Shown: piece by piece, positions 22,193-33,075 of the stretch
Numbering within the stretch: the first letter of the stretch is position 1
How the letters are laid out: the number at the start of each line of letters is the position of its first letter
Origin: Raffaelea ambrosiae
Taxonomy: Eukaryota > Ascomycota > Sordariomycetes > Ophiostomatales > Ophiostomataceae
Length of the DNA: 64,000 nt
Assembly: GCA_002778195.1 (NCBI GenBank)
Contig: PCDI01000013.1
Coordinates: 329,021-393,020, forward strand
Direction of reading: 5' to 3'
Notes under the pieces: model-generated
What the model was told of the DNA's origin: nothing
The model's input: only the letters and a program-made list of their open reading frames with translations
The model's database searches: none
Program-made: the position numbers and the translations under genes

Positions 22193-22829
22193 GGCTACGT
22201 AGGCGGGGATGACGATGCTGCGGCCAAAGGTGAAAAAGTCAAGTTCGAGGCTGGTCATTGTGCGACATCCCTGCCCGTTAGACTCCCATTGTGCTTACCC
22301 CAAAATAAATATAAAAAAATTACAAATTCGAATGTACCCGAGTCCCAATGGACCCTTTGGTGACCCTTGGCACTCAGCAGACCACCATCAGCGGGAAAAC
22401 TCGGATCATGTGACCTAACGGTGGTCCGTCTGAAAAGCCGCATCGAAGACAGATAGAGAAGCGGTACGTACCTTCAGGCGATATCGTAGGGCATCTACGG
22501 GCTTTGCCTGTATGGGACTAGCGCCACGCCATTTGGCGCCATTTGGCACTTAGCTATGCGTTCGACCCCCCCACTTACCTAATGCCGTAGGCGGCGCTAC
22601 GGCGTTCTCCAAAATTTTTGTATCAGGGTCTCCTTCTTTGTGCGTGCAAGTATCGACAGAGAATCACACTTTCTCAACTTTTACAACCGGCGACAACCGA
22701 CTTTGCACGCTCGTTCCTCTGCACTTTTCAGGCACTGCGAAAAGTATTGCCTTGCGCACGCCGAATACCACTTTCGTTTTCACATCTCAAACACACCGCG
22801 CACCCTTTGAACCCCCCCAATCCGCAACC
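22193..22829. promoter_or_regulatory. Bidirectional promoter of kynurenine monooxygenase and methionine aminopeptidase
   Basis: About 640 bp lie between the two divergent starts. It contains a 7-bp inverted repeat with a 6-nt loop (GCCGTAG...CTACGGC, 22584-22603) and a direct repeat CATTTGGCGCCATTTGGC near 22530. The part next to 22830 is C/T-rich and then C/A-rich, as usual before a fungal start codon. Confidence 0.5.
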
Positions 22830-24348
22830 ATGGCCGACGAACCAGCTGCGAAGAGAAAGTGTCTTGGCGACGACTGTGACAAGGATGCCGGCACTCTGCA
22901 GTGCCCGACGTGTTTGAAGCAGGGTATCAAGGACAGTTTCTTCTGCTCCCAGGAGTGTTTTGGTAGGAACTGGGTACGTGCCAACCTCAGAAACAGCTCG
23001 GCTGCAGCTGCCCCCTTTGCAAACGCCTCGCCAGGCGGCCCTTGGATTTCTGGCTAACAGCTAGATTTTTTTTTCTTTTTTCTTATCAATTTTTTGACAG
23101 AGCACACACAAGACGATGCACAAGAAGAAAGGTAGGCAGCACCAGAACACCCCCCCTCCTTCCGTCCTCCCTTCGGTGCTCCGTAACGTGTGTACTGGCG
23201 TAGACAGAAGCTAATCAGGATCAGAGGTCGGCTACTACAACCCGTTTCCGAACTTCCCGTACACCGGCACCCTTCGCCCAGTGTATCCCCTGTCTCCAAG
23301 ACGGACCATTCCCAAGTCCATCCTGCATCCCGACTATGCCGCCGATGGCTACCCGAAAGCGGGCCGATCTTTCACGCGGTCAAATAAGGTCGATCTCCTG
23401 GATGCCAAGGCACAGGATGCGATGCGGAAGGTGTGCAGGCTAGCTCGCGAAGTGCTTGACATAGCTGCCGCAGCTCTGCGGCCGGGTATCACCACGGACG
23501 AGATCGACAAGATCGTGCACGAGGCGTGTATAGAGCGAAATGTTAGTACTCCTGCCCCCTGACAGATTCGACAATTTCCCCGCGGCGTTGTTATTCTAAC
23601 ATGCAATTTCGCAGTCGTACCCGTCACCGCTCAACTACAACCACTTCCCCAAGTCCGTGTGCACATCGATCAACGAGGTCATCTGCCACGGCATCCCCGA
23701 CAAGCGTGTACTGCTTGACGGCGACATCGTGAATCTAGACGTGACTCTGTTCCACGAGGGCTACCATGGCGACCTGAACGAGACGTACTACGTCGGCGAC
23801 CGCGCCAGGAACGACCCCGACACGGTGCGGGTCGTGGAGACCGCACGTGAGTGCCTGGACATTGCCATCAAGATGGTCAAGCCCGGCACGCTCTTCCGCG
23901 ACTTTGGCAACGCCATTGAGAAGCATGCCAAGGAACGCAACTGCAGTGTTATCCGCACCTATGTTGGCCACGGCATCAACAAGATCTTCCATGCTCCGCC
24001 CAATATTCCTCACTACGCCAAGAACAAGGCCGTCGGCGAGTGCAAGCCCGGCATGACGTTCACCATCGAGCCCATGATTGCGCTGGGCAAATACCGCGAC
24101 GTGACCTGGCCTGATAACTGGACCAGCACGACGATCGACGGCAAGAAGACGGCGCAGTTTGGTAAGTTGTGTCTCGAGTCCCCTCTTCATTCAGTGGCAA
24201 ACGTGCTAACCAGCCGACAGAGCAAACACTCCTCGTGACTGAGACCGGCGTAGAGGTCCTGACGGCACGAAACGAGAAGTCGCCTGGCGGCGCAGTACCA
24301 ATGCCAGTGGTGGAGAATGGAAACGGAGCGGCCGAGAAGAAGGCATAG
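22830..24348 (+). CDS. MAP1: Methionine aminopeptidase 1
   Basis: Five exons: 22830-22973, 23101-23131, 23219-23541, 23615-24161, 24221-24348; 390 residues. The N-terminus has the zinc-finger region typical of eukaryotic type 1 enzymes (CLGDDC, CPTC, CSQEC, then His residues in STHKTMHKK), which docks on the ribosome. The catalytic pita-bread domain shows ICHGIPD, DGDIVNLDVTLFHEGYHGD (two metal Asp), YVGHGI (metal His), FTIEPM (metal Glu) and a last Glu in exon 5 (LLVTETGVE). It removes the initiator Met from nascent proteins in the cytosol. Exon 3 has two possible acceptors 6 nt apart (23219 or 23225), both in frame, differing by two residues. Confidence 0.95.
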
Positions 24349-25702
24349 CCGGACAGAGAGTGGTGGGGCTGTAGGGGCCGAAGCAAAAGTGCAGTGGTAG
24401 ACTGTCTGGCAGGTGCATGTTAGGGGAGTTCGGTGTGCGGAAGAAGTGCGGGCGGTGCGCTCTAGCGAGGCATGTGTACAGCAGAGTACTGCGACAGGCG
24501 TTTAGTGAGGGTGGAGGGGCAGAGGAGGGGTGAAAAACGTCAAAGGCAGATAAAAAGTCCAAAATCAAACCGGCGCATGTCTTCGCAAGCCTCTGCCAGA
24601 GTTCCGGGGACAGACACTGCTCTTGGAAGTCTTTGTCCTGCAGCCACTGCATCGTGAGGCATGTGATTGTCCTTTCAAAAGGAGCTCTCCCGGCTTCGGG
24701 ATGCTGCAATCGGCAGGAACAGCCTGCTGACAAAGAGGGGGGGGGGGGCGGCAGAACGAGGATGACGGGTCGATCTAAAAAGACGGGCTGAAGGCGCAGA
24801 GCTGTTGCCCCGCATGCTGCCCAATAGCTGGTTGACTTCACTGAAGCTCTGGTTGCCCCCCCATTTTCGACCGCCTGTGCTACAGCATTCCCGCCACACA
24901 AGATGGGTCTGGGCTGCCTGCCAGTGACAGGGTGGCGGTCTTGTGGAGCAAGCTCCCTGTAGAAAAAACTAGACGATGTACCCCTACACACAAAATATAT
25001 GCTACGGTACCTTAGCGCCACCGCGGAAGGCAGCCTCATATTAATTCATCAACCACTGAATTGTGTTATTTTTCTGCACCCTTTCGAATACTATGTAGTT
25101 ACCCTTAATTTTTTTTTCTCGCTCATTCCCTTTCGCCCTCTGGAGGTTTTGCGCCAGCTGCGGGTCCATTTTCCAACCTAACTAGCCACACCACCACTTT
25201 CAAGCTCTCCTCCCTCACTTCTCTCTTCTTCTTCTCCTGTTCTCTTCCGCCTCCCACCCACGATATCGCCCGCGGCTCTTCTCCCGGTCACCTTCGACCC
25301 TGCTCCTGCTCGACTGTGTGCTCTACTCTCCGGCTTGCGACTTCTTCTGCATCCCCTTTTCCTACCCGTGCGTCCCTCCCCCTTTGTGCGAACACGTGCA
25401 GCCACAGGACTTCGGGCTTGCTTATTTATATCTCCCCTCCCGTAGGCCCGCGACCGTCGCCGGAGCGCGGTCCTGGAGCAGCTGACGGGAGCGAGGTGGC
25501 CGAAGCGGGAAGATAGAACTACTACGCAGAGAGAGACCTGGTGTGCTAACAGGGCTCTATTTGTTCAGACAAAAAAAAACCAGCCGAAGCGAGCTGTCCA
25601 CGCGGCAACCGCGCAGCGTCTTTTCTGCCTTTTTTTTCGCTCCGTTTTCGTCCTATCTTTGTCGCTTTCCAACCCGATTTTTTGTCATAAACAGCCTTCA
25701 CA
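24349..25702. other. Intergenic between MAP1 and ERV14
   Basis: About 1.35 kb. From 25185 to 25700 the plus strand is strongly C/T-rich (CTTCTCTCTTCTTCTTCTCC and similar), the expected leader or promoter signature for ERV14. A 12-nt G-run lies near 24740. The minus-strand open frame at 24206-25039 overlaps the last MAP1 exon and shows no domain. No gene is called. Confidence 0.5.
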
Positions 25703-26408
25703 ATGTCTGGCGAGGCGTGGCTATACCTCTTTGCCGTGTTGATCAATGCGGTCAACCTGTTTCTGCAGGTCTTCTTCACGATCATGTACAGTGATCTTGA
25801 ATGGTATGCGATCCGACCCCCGAGCATGCCCAGTGTCCATGCACACTCTGCGCGCGGCTGTTCTGGGGCAAGAGAACATGGGCCAAAGCTTATTCTCGCT
25901 CCGTGCTAACACCTCGCCCCTTGCGCACAGTGACTACATCAACCCCATCGACCTCTGCAACCGGCTCAACACGTATATTATACCGGAGGCGGCCGTACAC
26001 GGCTTCCTCACCTTCCTCTTCCTCATCAACGGCTACTGGCTGGCCCTGGTGCTCAACCTGCCTCTCCTGGTGTGGAACATCAAGAAGTATGTTGCGGCAC
26101 TTTAGATAGTTCCCTCGCGAACAACTCGCACACCCCCCCTCCCCCTGGTGCTGCCGTTGCTAATCGCGTGCTCTTTACAGGATTGTCGACAACACTCACC
26201 TGCTGGACGCCACGGAAATCTTCCGGAAACTGAACGTCCACAAGAAGGTCAGTGGGCTCCAGAGCCATCGGTCTCTCCATTTTTGCCCAAGCTTGGTTGC
26301 TAACACTCACCGCAGGAGTCTTTCATCAAGCTGGGTTTCCACCTGATCATGTTCTTCTTCTACCTGTACAGCATGATCGTGGCTCTCATCAAGGACGAGG
26401 CCAACTAA
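25703..26408 (+). CDS. ERV14: ERV14/cornichon family COPII cargo receptor
   Basis: Four exons, 25703-25803, 25931-26086, 26181-26247 and 26316-26408, give exactly 138 residues, the usual length of yeast Erv14. The splice between exons 1 and 2 creates SDLECDYINPIDLCNRLN, the cornichon signature. Three hydrophobic segments are visible (LYLFAVLINAVNLFLQVFFTI; FLTFLFLINGYWLALVLNLPLL; LGFHLIMFFFYLYSMIVAL). The protein cycles between ER and Golgi and loads transmembrane cargo into COPII vesicles. Each of the first three exon ends carries a clear donor (GTATGC, GTATGT, GTCAGT). Confidence 0.96.
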
Positions 26409-27350
26409 GCTGCCACTTCCAAACAAAAGGACGCACAAGTATGCCCCTGGTATAGGACGAGTCGGCCATTGCAGCAGTTGCACGATATTGCACGCGCCGG
26501 AGGCATTTATCAAAACGACAGCGACGACAGCAACTGACATAAGTGCTGTATGTTGCGCCTCCACCTAGACGACTCGGAGAGGAAGAGGGTCAGACCTCCC
26601 CCCAAAGATTTGATTTCGATGTGTTTCATGCCCCCTCAAATTTTCGGCCTTGCGATTGTGTTTTTCCCATTTTTTATTTTATTGTTTACTTTTGTTCTGT
26701 GAGTTGGTTGGATTTCTGAAAGGGTTTCAAACGTGGCAGTATGGTAGGGATTCGGTGCTGAATGCCGCCAAGCTGGGCACTGTGAGAGACGGGAGCTACA
26801 AGGAGGAGGGACGGAGAACGGACCAATACCAGAGAGTACCTCTCTATGCTGGACAGCGGGTACGGTAGGAAGAGGAAACAGGTAGTCTGAGCGAATGGTT
26901 TTATCTAAGAACATGGTATATCAAGGTGTTCAGATGCTCTTTACGAAGCTGTTCTGGCGCTTACCGGAGTTACTACGTTGCCAATATGGTGGAAGAGTGT
27001 GCCTTTTTTATATGAAATCACATCTTTTTGTATGTTACCATACTAAGCCAAGTAGCGTATATGGGTGAGAATAGAAAATGGAATTATAAGTTCACGGGAG
27101 GGACTTTTGAACGCTCAGTAAGACACAAACTAGTTACTGTGTAACTCGGGCTCAAGTTGACAAGGCGACGGTGGTCAGTGTCGGTTTGTCACGTGATACT
27201 ACACATGACGGCGCAGACCGCCCTGGGTAGGCAAGATTGGGGTCCAAGACCGCTAGAATATGTATTGTTTTACTGCCTGCTTGTGTTGTTTTTCGGATGC
27301 TTTAACACATCCATCACAGCAGAACCACCCCCCGGCACGGCACGGCAAAA
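26409..27350. other. Intergenic between ERV14 and PRP17
   Basis: About 940 bp. A CACGTG E-box sits at 27190-27195, roughly 160 bp upstream of the PRP17 start. The middle (26640-27070) is relatively AT-rich. No gene is seen. Confidence 0.5.
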
Positions 27351-29003
27351 ATGGCGAACTTTGGCGACTTCCCTCCGAACATGACGCCGCAGGACGCGCT
27401 CGTCGTTCGGTCCCAAGCCGAGCCCGAGCATGCGGTGACGAAATACTCGGCCGAGGACTTGTCGAAGCCTGTGTTCGGCCCCTCCAACCCGTTTCGCGCC
27501 CCGACCGCAACCGAGGTCGGCCAGAAGAGAAAGAACGTGCTGACGGGCGTCGCCTCTGAGACGTACCTGAGCGAGCACACGTTCCGCAGCAAGCACCGGG
27601 CGGTGGAGCGGCGCGGCGGACCCGCGCGGGAGGCTCTGACGGGGCAGCAGATCAAGGAGCAGAACGCCAAGATCCGCGCCGGGCGGCAGAGCAAGGGCAG
27701 CGCCACGATTGTGGACGGCGACGGCGAGTATATCGGGCCATGGGCGAAGCACAAGCGGAGAGAGGTGTATGCGGACATGGCGGGCGACGGCTACGGGTAC
27801 GACGAGGACGACGAGGGCTATGAGATTGTGGAGGAGTACGAGGACGATGGCGAAGACGACGCGCCGGTCGAGAGCGGCACGGTCCTGTCGGCGCCGGCAC
27901 AGGCGCTGAAGCGGCGGCAAGAGGTGGCCGAGGTGGGCGACGAGTCGAGCCGGTTCCTGGGCTCGGAGCAGTACGACTACCAGGGCCGGACGTACATGCA
28001 CGTGCCGCAAGACCTGGACATTGACCTGCGCAAGGAGGCGGGCAGCATCACCAACTACATCCCCAAGAAGGTGGTGCACACGTGGAAGAGCCCGACGGGC
28101 ACGGCGGTGACGGCGCTCCAGCTGTTCCCGGCGTCGGGCCACCTGCTGCTGAGCGGCAGCGCCGACAACAAGCTGCGCATCTGGGACGTGTACCACCGGC
28201 GCGAGCTGCTGCGGGAGTTTGTGGGCCACACGCGGGCGCTGACGGACGTGTCGTTCAACCGGGACGGCACGCGGTTCATTTCGGGCGGCCACGACCGGTG
28301 GATGAAGCTGTGGGACACGGAGACGGGCCAGTGCATCAACCGGTTCCGCACGGGCAAGACGCCGCACTGCCTGGTGTTCAACCCGTCGGCCGAGGGCGAG
28401 CACGAGTTTTTGTCGGGCATGTCCGACAACAAGATTCTGCAGTGGGACATCCGCGCGGGCGGCACGGGCGACGACAAGCCCGAGCCGGTGCAGACGTACG
28501 ACCACCACCTGGCGGCGATCAACACGATTGTGTTTGTGGACGAGAACCGGCGGTTCATGACGACGTCGGACGACAAGTCGGTGCGGGTGTGGGACTACAA
28601 CATCCCCGTGCCCATTACCACGACGGCCGAGCCGTGGATGTTCCCGCTGACGCGGGCGGCGCTGCACCCGTCGGGCAAGTACGTGGCGTACCAGTCGAGC
28701 GACAACCAGGTGCTGGTGTATGCGGCGCGGGACAAGTACCGGCAGAACCGCAAGAAGGCGTTCAAGGGGCACAACAACGCGGGCACGGCGGTGGGCCTCG
28801 ACATCAGCCCGGACGGGCAGTTCCTGGCGTCGGGCGACACGCAGGGGTCGGTGTACGTGTTCGACTGGAAGACGTGCAAGCAGTACTCGCAGCTCAAGGC
28901 CGACAGCGCGGGCGGGTCGGTGAACCACGTGCTGTGGCACCCGCAGGAGACGAGCAAGATGGTGACGGCGGGCCAGCAGGGCGACATCAAGCTCTGGGAC
29001 TAG
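27351..29003 (+). CDS. CDC40: Pre-mRNA splicing factor PRP17/CDC40, WD40 protein
   Basis: A single exon of 550 residues. The N-terminus (FGPSNPF, then YLSEHTFRSKHRAVE) is conserved in Cdc40/Prp17. It is followed by an acidic linker and the DYQGRTYMHVPQDLD block. Residues about 230-550 form WD40 repeats with visible WD dipeptides (LRIWDVYHRRE, MKLWDTETGQC, LQWDIRAGG, VRVWDYN, VYVFDWK, IKLWD). Prp17 joins the spliceosome at the second catalytic step and is needed for efficient exon ligation. The last repeat ends at the C-terminus, as usual. The lack of introns contrasts with most neighbours. Confidence 0.95.
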   Translation: MANFGDFPPNMTPQDALVVRSQAEPEHAVTKYSAEDLSKPVFGPSNPFRAPTATEVGQKRKNVLTGVASETYLSEHTFRSKHRAVERRGGPAREALTGQQIKEQNAKIRAGRQSKGSATIVDGDGEYIGPWAKHKRREVYADMAGDGYGYDEDDEGYEIVEEYEDDGEDDAPVESGTVLSAPAQALKRRQEVAEVGDESSRFLGSEQYDYQGRTYMHVPQDLDIDLRKEAGSITNYIPKKVVHTWKSPTGTAVTALQLFPASGHLLLSGSADNKLRIWDVYHRRELLREFVGHTRALTDVSFNRDGTRFISGGHDRWMKLWDTETGQCINRFRTGKTPHCLVFNPSAEGEHEFLSGMSDNKILQWDIRAGGTGDDKPEPVQTYDHHLAAINTIVFVDENRRFMTTSDDKSVRVWDYNIPVPITTTAEPWMFPLTRAALHPSGKYVAYQSSDNQVLVYAARDKYRQNRKKAFKGHNNAGTAVGLDISPDGQFLASGDTQGSVYVFDWKTCKQYSQLKADSAGGSVNHVLWHPQETSKMVTAGQQGDIKLWD

Positions 29004-29526
29004 ACAGAAGGGAGAAGGGATGCGTTGTCCACAGGAGGAAGGCATTTGTATTTTATCTGGGAGCGAAGGTCAAGTCTGGCGTTTGGGGAGCTGGCTACAC
29101 AAAAAAGCACGGGGATTCTTGTTCTTTGCTATTTGCTACAATTGCATTATATGTTCCAACACCAACTCATTTTGAGCCATGCAAACGCCCGCGTATACGT
29201 CGCGTCTCCTGTGATTGGAAGTTCGTGTCGTGTGAAATCCAAATCCTGTTCTATATTTTTGCAGAATACTTTTCTTTTTTTTTTTTTCAAATCCCGTTGC
29301 ATAGAAACAAGCCGCTCCCCTGGTAGCAAGCACCCGTAAACCGCCAAGTGAGAAATGAAAGCAGACTGTACATGGGAAAAAAAGAAAAGAAAAAGGAAAA
29401 AAAAAAAAAAAACACACTACAACNCCCCCCCCCCTTCCTGGAAAATCATACCTGCTGAATCATCAAAACTATCTCTACAACAAGATCCAAGAAAAAAGCC
29501 CCACACACATCGTTTCCTATGCTATC
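29004..29526. other. Convergent intergenic region with assembly gap base
   Basis: Lies between the PRP17 and ILV1 stops. It contains a T-run (29276-29287), an A-run (29398-29412), an N at 29424 and a C-run directly after it. The N and runs point to unresolved homopolymer lengths. Confidence 0.6.
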
Positions 29527-31449
29527 TCACCCCCGCAAGAACATCTCGTAGACGGGGCTATCGGTGCAGTCGGTCCACGGATAGCCAATGTCGCCCAGGT
29601 ACTTTTCCAGCTCGGCCACCTCGCTGTCGTCGCAGTGGATGCCCGTCAGCACCTTGCCAATGTCGCTGCCCTCGTTGCGGTACTGGAACAGGCTGATGTT
29701 GTACTTGGGCCGCAGCGTGGTCAAGAACTTGTCCAGCGCACCGGGCCGCTCGGGGAAGTTGAACATGTAGAGCCGCTCGTGGGCGACGGCCGACCGGCCG
29801 CCCATCAGGTAGCGGATGTGGCCCTTGGCCAGCTCGTCGCCGGACACGTCGGTGGGCTTCATGCCGCCGGCCGCGATGCGGGCCAGCAGGCTGCTCAGCT
29901 CCTCGCTGCGCTGGGAGGCGGGCGCGGTCAGGGACAGGCCGAGCAGCACGTTGGCCTCGGCGGGCGAGGCGTAGCGGTAGCTGAACTCGGTGATGTTGTG
30001 GGGCATGACGGCGTCGACCAGGGTGTGGAAGGCGCCCGGCTGCTCGGGGATGGTGACGGCCAGCAGGGCCTCCTTGCCCTCGCCGAGGGTGGCGCGCTCG
30101 GCCACGAAGCGCAGGCGGTCAAAGTTCATGTTGGCGCCGCTGGTGATGGCGACCAGGCTGCGGTGCGGGTCGGCGCTCGGGTGCTGGGCCACGTACTTCT
30201 TGAGGCCGGCCAGCGCCAGCGCGCCCGCGGGCTCGACGATGGAGCGCGTGTCCTCAAAGACGTCCTTGATGGCCGCGCACGTCTCGTCCGTCGTCACCTG
30301 GATGATCTCGTCGACGACGTCCCGGGCAATGCGGAACGTCTCCTCGCCGACCGTCTTGACGGCGGCGCCGTCGGCAAAGACGCCCACCTCGCTGAGCACG
30401 ACGCGCTCGCCCCGGGCCAGCGACTGCACCATGGCGTTGGCCTCGTACGCCTCCACGCCGATGATCTTGACGTGCGGCGCAATGCGCTTGACGTACACGC
30501 CGATGCCGGCAATCAGGCCGCCGCCGCCCACGCAGCAGAAGATGGCCTCGAGCTTGGCCATGTTGGTCTGGCGCAGCAGCTCCATGCCAATGGTGCCCTG
30601 GCCGGCAATGACGTACGGGTCGTCAAACGGCGGGATGTCGATGAGGCCGTCCTGCTGCACGCGGCGGGCGCACTCCGCCTTGGCGGCGTCAAAGTCGGGG
30701 CCGTGCAGCACCACGTGGCCGCCCATGCGCGACACGTTGAGGTGCTTGATGCTCGGGGTGCCCTCGGGCATGACAATGGTGGCCGGGATCTTGAGCTTGC
30801 GGGCCGAGTAGGCGACGCCCTGGGCGTGGTTGCCGGCCGAGCAGCAGACGACGCCGCGCCACGAGTCGGCCGGGTCGAGGTGGGCCATCTTGTTGTAGGC
30901 GCCGCGGATCTTGAAGCTGAAGACGGGCTGCTCGTCCTCGCGCTTGAGCAGGACCCTGCACTCGAGGCGGTTGGACAGGTTGACGGCGTGGCTGAGGGAG
31001 GTCTCGCTGCAGACCTCGTAGACGCGGGAGGTGAGGATGAGTCGGAGGTACTAGAGAGGGAGGTCAGCGATGCGCGGCGTACACAGAGAACAAAAGCCAC
31101 TGTGCTCGAGAAAGCTGGGAGACGTCCAAAATCGCAGAATCGCAAAATCGCAACATCACGAGGTTTGCACGCGAGGGAAACGCTCAGCGAAACGCACATC
31201 TGGGTGGCCGTTTGGCAGGATGAACTCGGCAGGCACAATCTTGCGGATGCGCGCAGCATTCTCTGCGGCGGCGGGCGACAGGTCGGCTGCCGACTCGGTC
31301 AGGGCGAGACCGGACGCACTCGGCGCTCGCGATGGCCGTGACGACTGTTGGCCGCTGGCAGGGCCGTTGGCGCTGCCATTGGCAGTCGTTGTTGGCGTGC
31401 CATTGGCGGCCGCCGTGGGAGCGGTCTGATCTGCAGTCGTTGAGGCCAT
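29527..31449 (-). CDS. ILV1: Threonine dehydratase (biosynthetic), first step of isoleucine synthesis
   Basis: Two exons, complement(29527-31050, 31198-31449), encode 591 residues. The N-terminal 55 residues are Ser/Thr/Ala/Asn-rich and may include a mitochondrial targeting segment. The intron falls inside PDYLRLILTSRVYEV. The PLP-binding lysine lies in FSFKIRGAYNKM, and the phosphate loop is CVGGGGLIAG. The C-terminus has the two ACT-like regulatory regions (LLAVTIPEQPGAFHTLVDAV; LYMFNFPERPGALDKFL) that bind isoleucine for feedback inhibition. It deaminates threonine to 2-oxobutanoate in mitochondria. It is divergent from RCF1 across about 580 bp. Confidence 0.96.
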
Positions 31450-32028
31450 AGTTGCGTGTGAAAAAAAGTGAGCAGTTGGTGAAGTTGATGCCCTCCTGCT
31501 GTCTCATGAGAGAGAAGTTCCCAGCTATTCTGACCTGGCCCAGGCCGAAAAGAGTCACCGCCCCAAATTTCACAGTTATAAGAGTTTTAGTGGGGCTCCC
31601 TGTAAAACGAGCTTATCATCCACTGCTTATCGATTGGACCGCGCAATCCGTCCGATAGCGGGGTTGTGGCCTTGCGTATATGGCCTGAGTGGTCACTGTG
31701 CAACAGGGCCTTCCAGGGATTTGCGTCCGGGCGGGCCCAGCGTGTAGGCGTCCACGCCCCCGTGTAGTAGCCAGCGGCTCTCGGTCGGCTTAGCCTTAGT
31801 GTTAGCGATCGAACGTCATTTCTGGGTTTTCTGCTGACCACCGCCAAAATTGCATGTCCCAATCAAAAAAAAAGTCGAACGACTGATCCAAGCCAAAAGC
31901 TTCACCACCCTTTTTGGCCACGCACACAGCACGCCTCCCACGCTGTCCTCTCTTTCTCGAACCCTCCCGAGGACCACCTCACAAGAAACAGCCACGCAGG
32001 CGTCTTCCACGTATTGGCTGAACCCATC
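31450..32028. other. Bidirectional promoter of ILV1 and RCF1
   Basis: About 580 bp between divergent starts, with one weak Gcn4-like core and a C/T- and C/A-rich stretch before the RCF1 start. No gene is visible. Confidence 0.5.
31552..31557 (-). promoter_or_regulatory. Possible Gcn4/CpcA core site (TGACTC)
   Basis: GAGTCA on the plus strand (TGACTC on the minus strand) lies about 105 bp upstream of the ILV1 start. ILV1 genes are known targets of general amino-acid control, whose factor prefers TGACTCA. This copy lacks the last base (TGACTCT), so it is a weak match. Confidence 0.3.
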
Positions 32029-32800
32029 ATGTCGTCCGAGCGGCCCATGCCCTCGTCTTTTGACGAGGAGATCGAGTCTGTTGCCCCCCCCCTTCCCATC
32101 TCCAGTCTCGTGATCCCCCCCCTTGCCTAACAAGTCCAGGGCTTTCAACAAAACGTCCATCCCCCAGCGGTTCTTCAAAAAAATCGTCAACGAGCCGCTG
32201 ATCCCGCTCGGCTGCGTCCTGACCGTCACGGCCTTTGTCAACGCCTACCGCGCCATGCGCAAGGGCGACCACCACGGCGCCCAGCGCATGTTCCGCGCCC
32301 GCGTGTACGCCCAGGGCTTCACCATCTGCGCCATTGTCGCCGGCGGCATCTTCTACGGCGAGGAGCGCCGCCGCGAGCGCGAGGTCTGGAAGCTGCAGTA
32401 CAACCAGGCCGAGGAGGAGAAGCGCCAGAGCTGGATCCGCGAGCTCGAGGCCCGCGACGTCGAGGACAAGGCGCTGCAGGAGCGGCTGGCCAAGCGCCGC
32501 GAGCGCAGGGCCGAAAAGGCCGCCGCCGCCGCCGCCGAAAAGGAAGCAGCAGAGGCCGCCGAGGCGAAGGGCAGCTCCGTGCTGTCGGCTCTCGGTGGAT
32601 GGGTGGGGCTTGGTGGTGGCAGCGGCGCCAAGACGGAAGAGACCGAAACGCCCGAAACGGATGCGGCGGCTGTGGCCGAACCTTTGGCTGCACCGCCAAC
32701 CCCGACGGGCAAGAAGGAGCGGGCACCGACATCGTCGCTCAACACGCTGGGCGACATGTTCAGCAAGAAGGGCAAGTCTGACGAAGAGGCCAAGAAATGA
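32029..32800 (+). CDS. RCF1: Respiratory supercomplex factor 1 (HIG1 domain)
   Basis: Exon 1 begins MSSERPMPSSFDEEIE at 32029, matching the RCF1 opening (PLPSSFD). Exon 2 begins near 32135 and ends 32800. The HIG1 domain reads NEPLIPLGCVLTVTAFVNAYRAMRKGD, then RMFRARVYAQGFTICAIVAGGIFYGEE, with two membrane segments. A long charged coiled coil (KLQYNQAEEEKRQSWIRELE...) and an Ala/Glu-rich tail follow. The product is about 238 residues. It sits in the inner mitochondrial membrane and helps assemble III-IV supercomplexes. The intron boundary is uncertain: the best donor (GTTGCC at 32080) is weak, and the acceptor could be AAG at 32134 or a nearby AG. C-runs in the intron may hide length errors. 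Confidence 0.85.
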
Positions 32801-32803
32801 GGA

Positions 32804-32829
32804 GGGGGGGGGGGGGGGGGGGGGGGGGG
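32804..32829. repeat. G26 homopolymer just after RCF1 stop
   Basis: Twenty-six G residues start three bases after the TGA of RCF1. In the transcript this would lie in the 3' UTR. The exact length is doubtful because such runs are hard to sequence. Confidence 0.85.
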
Positions 32830-33052
32830 TTGCGTGGGATCCTGCCCCGGGACCCGGATAGGACGGTGCGCGGAAATACGGGCCAGAGCACACAGTTCAC
32901 GCTTTGCCTGCCTTTTTCCTTTGACTGGCCTACTTTCTGTTTGCAGAAACAACCAGTGATCTACCTCTATGAAAGAGGCACTTGCTTGTCAGATGTATTA
33001 TAGTTCTTTATAAACTCCCAAGCCGAGCCGGAGGGGGGAAGCAGCCGCTGGC

Positions 33053-33075
33053 TCACACACACACACACACACACA
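33053..33075. repeat. CA dinucleotide microsatellite
   Basis: A run of about eleven CA units in the region between RCF1 and RTC5. Likely variable between strains. Confidence 0.9.

Noticed and set aside
24206..25039. 277-codon minus-strand frame downstream of MAP1
   Set aside because: Overlaps the last MAP1 exon and its 3' flank, biased composition, no domain.
29527..31341. Plus-strand long frame (29635-31341) opposite ILV1
   Set aside because: Antisense shadow of the threonine dehydratase; no domain on that strand.
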